The position numbers and the translations under genes were made by a program. This document shows, in pieces, positions 6,187 through 7,938 of a stretch of 7,938 nt of DNA; within the stretch, counting starts at the first letter, position 1; each line of letters begins with the position of its first letter. Origin of the DNA: Hyphomicrobiales bacterium (GTDB lineage: Bacteria; Pseudomonadota; Alphaproteobacteria; Rhizobiales; Beijerinckiaceae); assembly GCA_028290085.1 (NCBI GenBank), contig JAQGKN010000486.1:1-7938 (forward strand), in the 5' to 3' direction. The notes beneath the pieces are model-generated. The model was given only the letters and a program-made list of their open reading frames with translations. It had not been told where the DNA came from and did not search any database.

Positions 6187-6255
6187 CTGTGACGTCTGTA
6201 TATTGCATAACAAGATAAACGGACAATACCTTGATCTTAGCAATAGACGTCACAG
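6187..6255. repeat. 69-bp inverted-repeat structure spanning the GT2 stop codon
   Basis: CTGTGACGTCT (6187-6197) and AGACGTCACAG (6245-6255) are perfect 11-bp inverted arms. ATTGC (6202-6206) and GCAAT (6240-6244) extend the pairing by 5 bp after a 4-nt bulge. An inner AAGAT/ATCTT pair is also present. The right arm includes the TGA stop (6250-6252) of the upstream glycosyltransferase. In minus-strand RNA it would fold into a long hairpin at the end of that gene, but no U-run follows. As DNA, each arm carries TGTGACGTC, and both lie upstream of the candidate promoter at 6127-6155. It may be an operator pair, an RNA 3'-end structure or a small repeat element. Confidence 0.6.
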
Positions 6256-7200
6256 GCCGGTCTTTTCTCGCGCGATCGTGCGCACGATATAAGCCGCGGT
6301 TCGTGGTGCCTGGAAGAGGATGCCCAGAGCATCACGATAACGGCCCTCCTTCTTCGCCTGAAGCAAACGACGATGCTCCAACCTGCATGCGGTATTGAAC
6401 ATGTGTTCGGCAATCGCTGAGCGCTCTCCTGGTTGCAGTTGCCGCCGGAGCAAATCCGCGTCGAAATCGCGCAGTGCGCGCAGATCTGCGATCGTATGTC
6501 GCGCGCTTAGCGAGTCGTCGCGCTCAACCGAAACGTATCCACAGGCGGTCATAGTCTTGAACCGGGCGCCGAGAAGCAGAGCTTCGGCGTAGAGTGCGTA
6601 GTCTTCCCCCAGCCGCATATCCTCCCGGTAGCAGAGGTCGTGCTCAACCAGGAAGCGTCGGGATACCAATGGTTTCAGGAAACCCATCTCGCGACGTGGC
6701 TCATTGAATTTCGTGACATTGCTGCGAACGAAGGTTTCTAGATCTACGGCTCCGGTGTCGCCATCATTCAATCCGAGAAGGTTTCGGGTGCGGATTTTCG
6801 CGTTCCCCAGCGTGCAGAAGAAGAGGTCGTCGGCCAGTAAATCTGAGCCGTCAACTTGGCGAACCATTTTCGACAAACGCTCAGGCATCATGAAATCATC
6901 GGCGTCAAGGACGCAAATTAAGTCAGCGGTCGACTTTGATAACGCGATGTTTCGTGCGGCCGAAGGCCCTCGGTTTTCCGGAAGACGAATCGCTTCAAGC
7001 TTCGCGCTGCCTTCCGCGGCCGCGCGCGCGACCGCAAGTGTGTCGTCTCCTGAGCCATCATCAATGACAAAGACCCGACGTACATGGCTCTGCTGCAAAG
7101 CTGACGTTATTGCGCGCGTAATCGTACCCGCAGCGTCTTTCGCAGCGATGATGACGTCCACAGTTGGATCTGCTGCACGGGCTCTGATCGTTTCTGTCAT
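6250..7200 (-). CDS. GT2 glycosyltransferase, ExoO/ExoU-like
   Basis: This 316-residue GT-A fold glycosyltransferase has no membrane segment and should act on the cytoplasmic face of the inner membrane, adding a sugar to the EPS repeat unit. Visible motifs are DVIIAAKDAAGTI (15-27), VIDDGSGDDT (45-54), NRGPSAARNIAL (76-87), the DXD metal site LDADD (98-102, D99 and D101), FLKPLVSRRFL (174-184) and the catalytic-base segment MRLGEDYALYAEAL (195-208, E199-D200). The middle and C-terminal blocks recall the rhizobial ExoO/ExoU glucosyltransferases that finish the succinoglycan side chain, but I cannot tell which. The start ATG at 7200 has only a weak GGACGAG upstream. It is the first leftward gene of the window and diverges from the exoL-like gene across 168 bp. 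Its stop codon lies within the inverted repeat at 6187-6255. Sugar and linkage specificity are unknown. Confidence 0.88.
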   Translation of the reverse strand: MTETIRARAADPTVDVIIAAKDAAGTITRAITSALQQSHVRRVFVIDDGSGDDTLAVARAAAEGSAKLEAIRLPENRGPSAARNIALSKSTADLICVLDADDFMMPERLSKMVRQVDGSDLLADDLFFCTLGNAKIRTRNLLGLNDGDTGAVDLETFVRSNVTKFNEPRREMGFLKPLVSRRFLVEHDLCYREDMRLGEDYALYAEALLLGARFKTMTACGYVSVERDDSLSARHTIADLRALRDFDADLLRRQLQPGERSAIAEHMFNTACRLEHRRLLQAKKEGRYRDALGILFQAPRTAAYIVRTIAREKTGL

Positions 7201-7368
7201 GGTCTCGTCCGGTTTCGTGCGCAGTTCATACGGAACACCGGGTTCTCGATTGCAAGCTTGTTCACACTATGATTGTGCTTGAAATTAATCACTTCCAAAA
7301 ACGCACCATTTCTTGATCTTCGTATTAGGGCTAATTCTCACGAACGAGCCAGCGGGAGAACGCATCGC
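7201..7368. promoter_or_regulatory. Divergent intergenic region between the GT2 gene and the exoL-like gene
   Basis: These 168 bp must carry promoters for both divergent genes; the middle (about 7250-7335) is clearly AT-richer than its surroundings. I see TATGAT at 7268-7273 as a -10-like hexamer for the rightward gene, but no good -35 at 16-18 bp. CAAGCTTG (7253-7260) is an 8-bp palindrome and CACA...TGTG (7264-7277) a loose inverted pair. GGGAG (7354-7358) lies 10 nt before the GTG at 7369. A 17-bp sequence at 7312-7328 resembles one at 6230-6246. Confidence 0.5.
7312..7328. repeat. 17-bp motif resembling 6230-6246
   Basis: CTTGATCTTCGTATTAG here and CTTGATCTTAGCAATAG at 6230-6246 agree at 14 of 17 positions, including the first nine. 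Both lie in non-coding DNA of the same locus, on the same strand. A looser relative starting CTTG and ending ATAGACG lies at 2374-2394. A shared regulator site is possible; chance cannot be excluded at this length. Confidence 0.35.
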
Positions 7369-7938
7369 GTGAAGATCGTCTATTTCGTTCATAATGTCGG
7401 TGATCCAGCGGTCGAGCGCCGCGTCCGGATGTTGCAGGCGGGCGGGGCCGAAGTCGTCGTTGCTGGCTTTCGCCGCGACAATCAGCCTCCGCTCGTCTTG
7501 CCGGGCGTTGACGTGATTTCACTTGGTCAAAGCTTCGACGCCCGGCTTTTTCAACGCAGTACGCTGGTTCTGCGTGCACTCGTTCAATTGGGCCGCCGTC
7601 GCGCATCGTTCGACGGTGCGGATGTCATCATTGCCCGCAATCTCGAAATGCTGGCACTGGCGGTGCGAGCGCGGCATATCTTGGGACGGAGGCTGCCAAT
7701 CGTTTACGAGTGCCTCGATATTCACAGGTTGCTTCTTGCGAAGGGCGCGCGCGGCCAGGCTCTGCGCTCGCTCGAACGCTGGCTGATGCGCCGGAGCGAT
7801 CTCGTGATTGTCAGCTCACCCGCCTTCATCTCGAATTATTTCGAACGCGTACAGAATCTCTCGCCGCGGCATCTGCTTCTCGAAAACAGGCTCCTGCGTC
7901 TCGACGGCGATGATCTCCCTGCTGCCCAACCGGCTCCT
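7369..7938 (+). CDS. exoL: ExoL-like glycosyltransferase, N-terminal 190 residues (cut by window end)
   Basis: An open frame runs from GTG at 7369 without a stop to the last base. The N-terminus VKIVYFVHNVGDPAVERRVRML followed by GGAEVVVAGFRR (25-36) is a GT4-type (GT-B fold) donor/acceptor domain start. With VIIARNLEMLALA (86-98) and VYECLDIHRLLL (112-123), it closely recalls rhizobial ExoL, which adds a glucose to the succinoglycan lipid-linked intermediate. Further matches to the family are LMRRSDLVIVSSPAFI (139-154) and the LENR loop (171-174). The UDP-sugar-binding C-terminal half is outside the window. GGGAG (7354-7358), 10 nt upstream, supports the GTG start. It points away from the leftward genes, so it probably begins a second EPS operon. 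The glycosyltransferase call is strong; ExoL orthology is likely but inferred from remembered family motifs. Confidence 0.85.
   Translation, partial: MKIVYFVHNVGDPAVERRVRMLQAGGAEVVVAGFRRDNQPPLVLPGVDVISLGQSFDARLFQRSTLVLRALVQLGRRRASFDGADVIIARNLEMLALAVRARHILGRRLPIVYECLDIHRLLLAKGARGQALRSLERWLMRRSDLVIVSSPAFISNYFERVQNLSPRHLLLENRLLRLDGDDLPAAQPAP

Noticed and set aside
1..7938. tRNA, rRNA, CRISPR array, transposase or integrase
   Set aside because: I found no repeat-spacer array, no tRNA-like fold and no recombinase motif on either strand; the gene content is an ordinary EPS locus.

Overview
The window looks like part of an exopolysaccharide (EPS) locus from an alphaproteobacterium, most likely a member of the Hyphomicrobiales (Rhizobiales). 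This rests on protein resemblance: a set of glycosyltransferases and export proteins recalls the succinoglycan (Exo) machinery of rhizobia, and a lauroyl-acyltransferase carries a rhizobial-type N-terminus. The DNA is GC-rich, with GTG and TTG starts in use. Genus and species cannot be told from the sequence alone.

Layout from left to right. Positions 1-121 hold no gene, only a short imperfect tandem duplication. Positions 122-973 (-) encode a lipid A type lauroyl-acyltransferase. A 10-bp-stem hairpin (1041-1069) lies between it and the next gene, an ExoF-like outer-membrane polysaccharide export protein (1085-2350, -). A 133-bp divergent intergenic region (2351-2483) carries a 15-bp palindrome and a paired direct repeat. 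It separates exoF from a rightward gene (2484-3221, +) for an unrecognised secreted protein with a proline-rich linker and a C-terminal half-domain resembling a TAXI/NMT1-type solute-binding lobe. That gene overlaps tail-to-tail, by 40 bp, an ExoA-like membrane glycosyltransferase (3182-4204, -). Upstream of exoA, with a 39-bp gap, is a Wzc/ExoP-type co-polymerase/BY-kinase (4244-6085, -), preceded by a plausible sigma70 promoter and a 69-bp inverted-repeat structure. Then come a soluble GT2 glycosyltransferase of ExoO/ExoU type (6250-7200, -), a divergent intergenic region (7201-7368), and the start of an ExoL-like glycosyltransferase (7369 to the window end, +, truncated by the window).

Working model. 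The glycosyltransferases (ExoL-, ExoA- and ExoO/U-like) build a lipid-linked repeat unit on the cytoplasmic side of the inner membrane. The ExoP/Wzc-like protein controls chain length and couples polymerisation to the ExoF-like outer-membrane exporter. No initiating sugar-phosphate transferase, flippase or polymerase is present in the window; they probably lie outside it. The solute-binding-like protein at 2484-3221 is the least explained part of the locus, because it is encoded on the opposite strand between two EPS genes and keeps only about one lobe of a binding-protein fold. The regulatory regions share short repeated motifs that may reflect common control, but this is only a suggestion from reading by eye.
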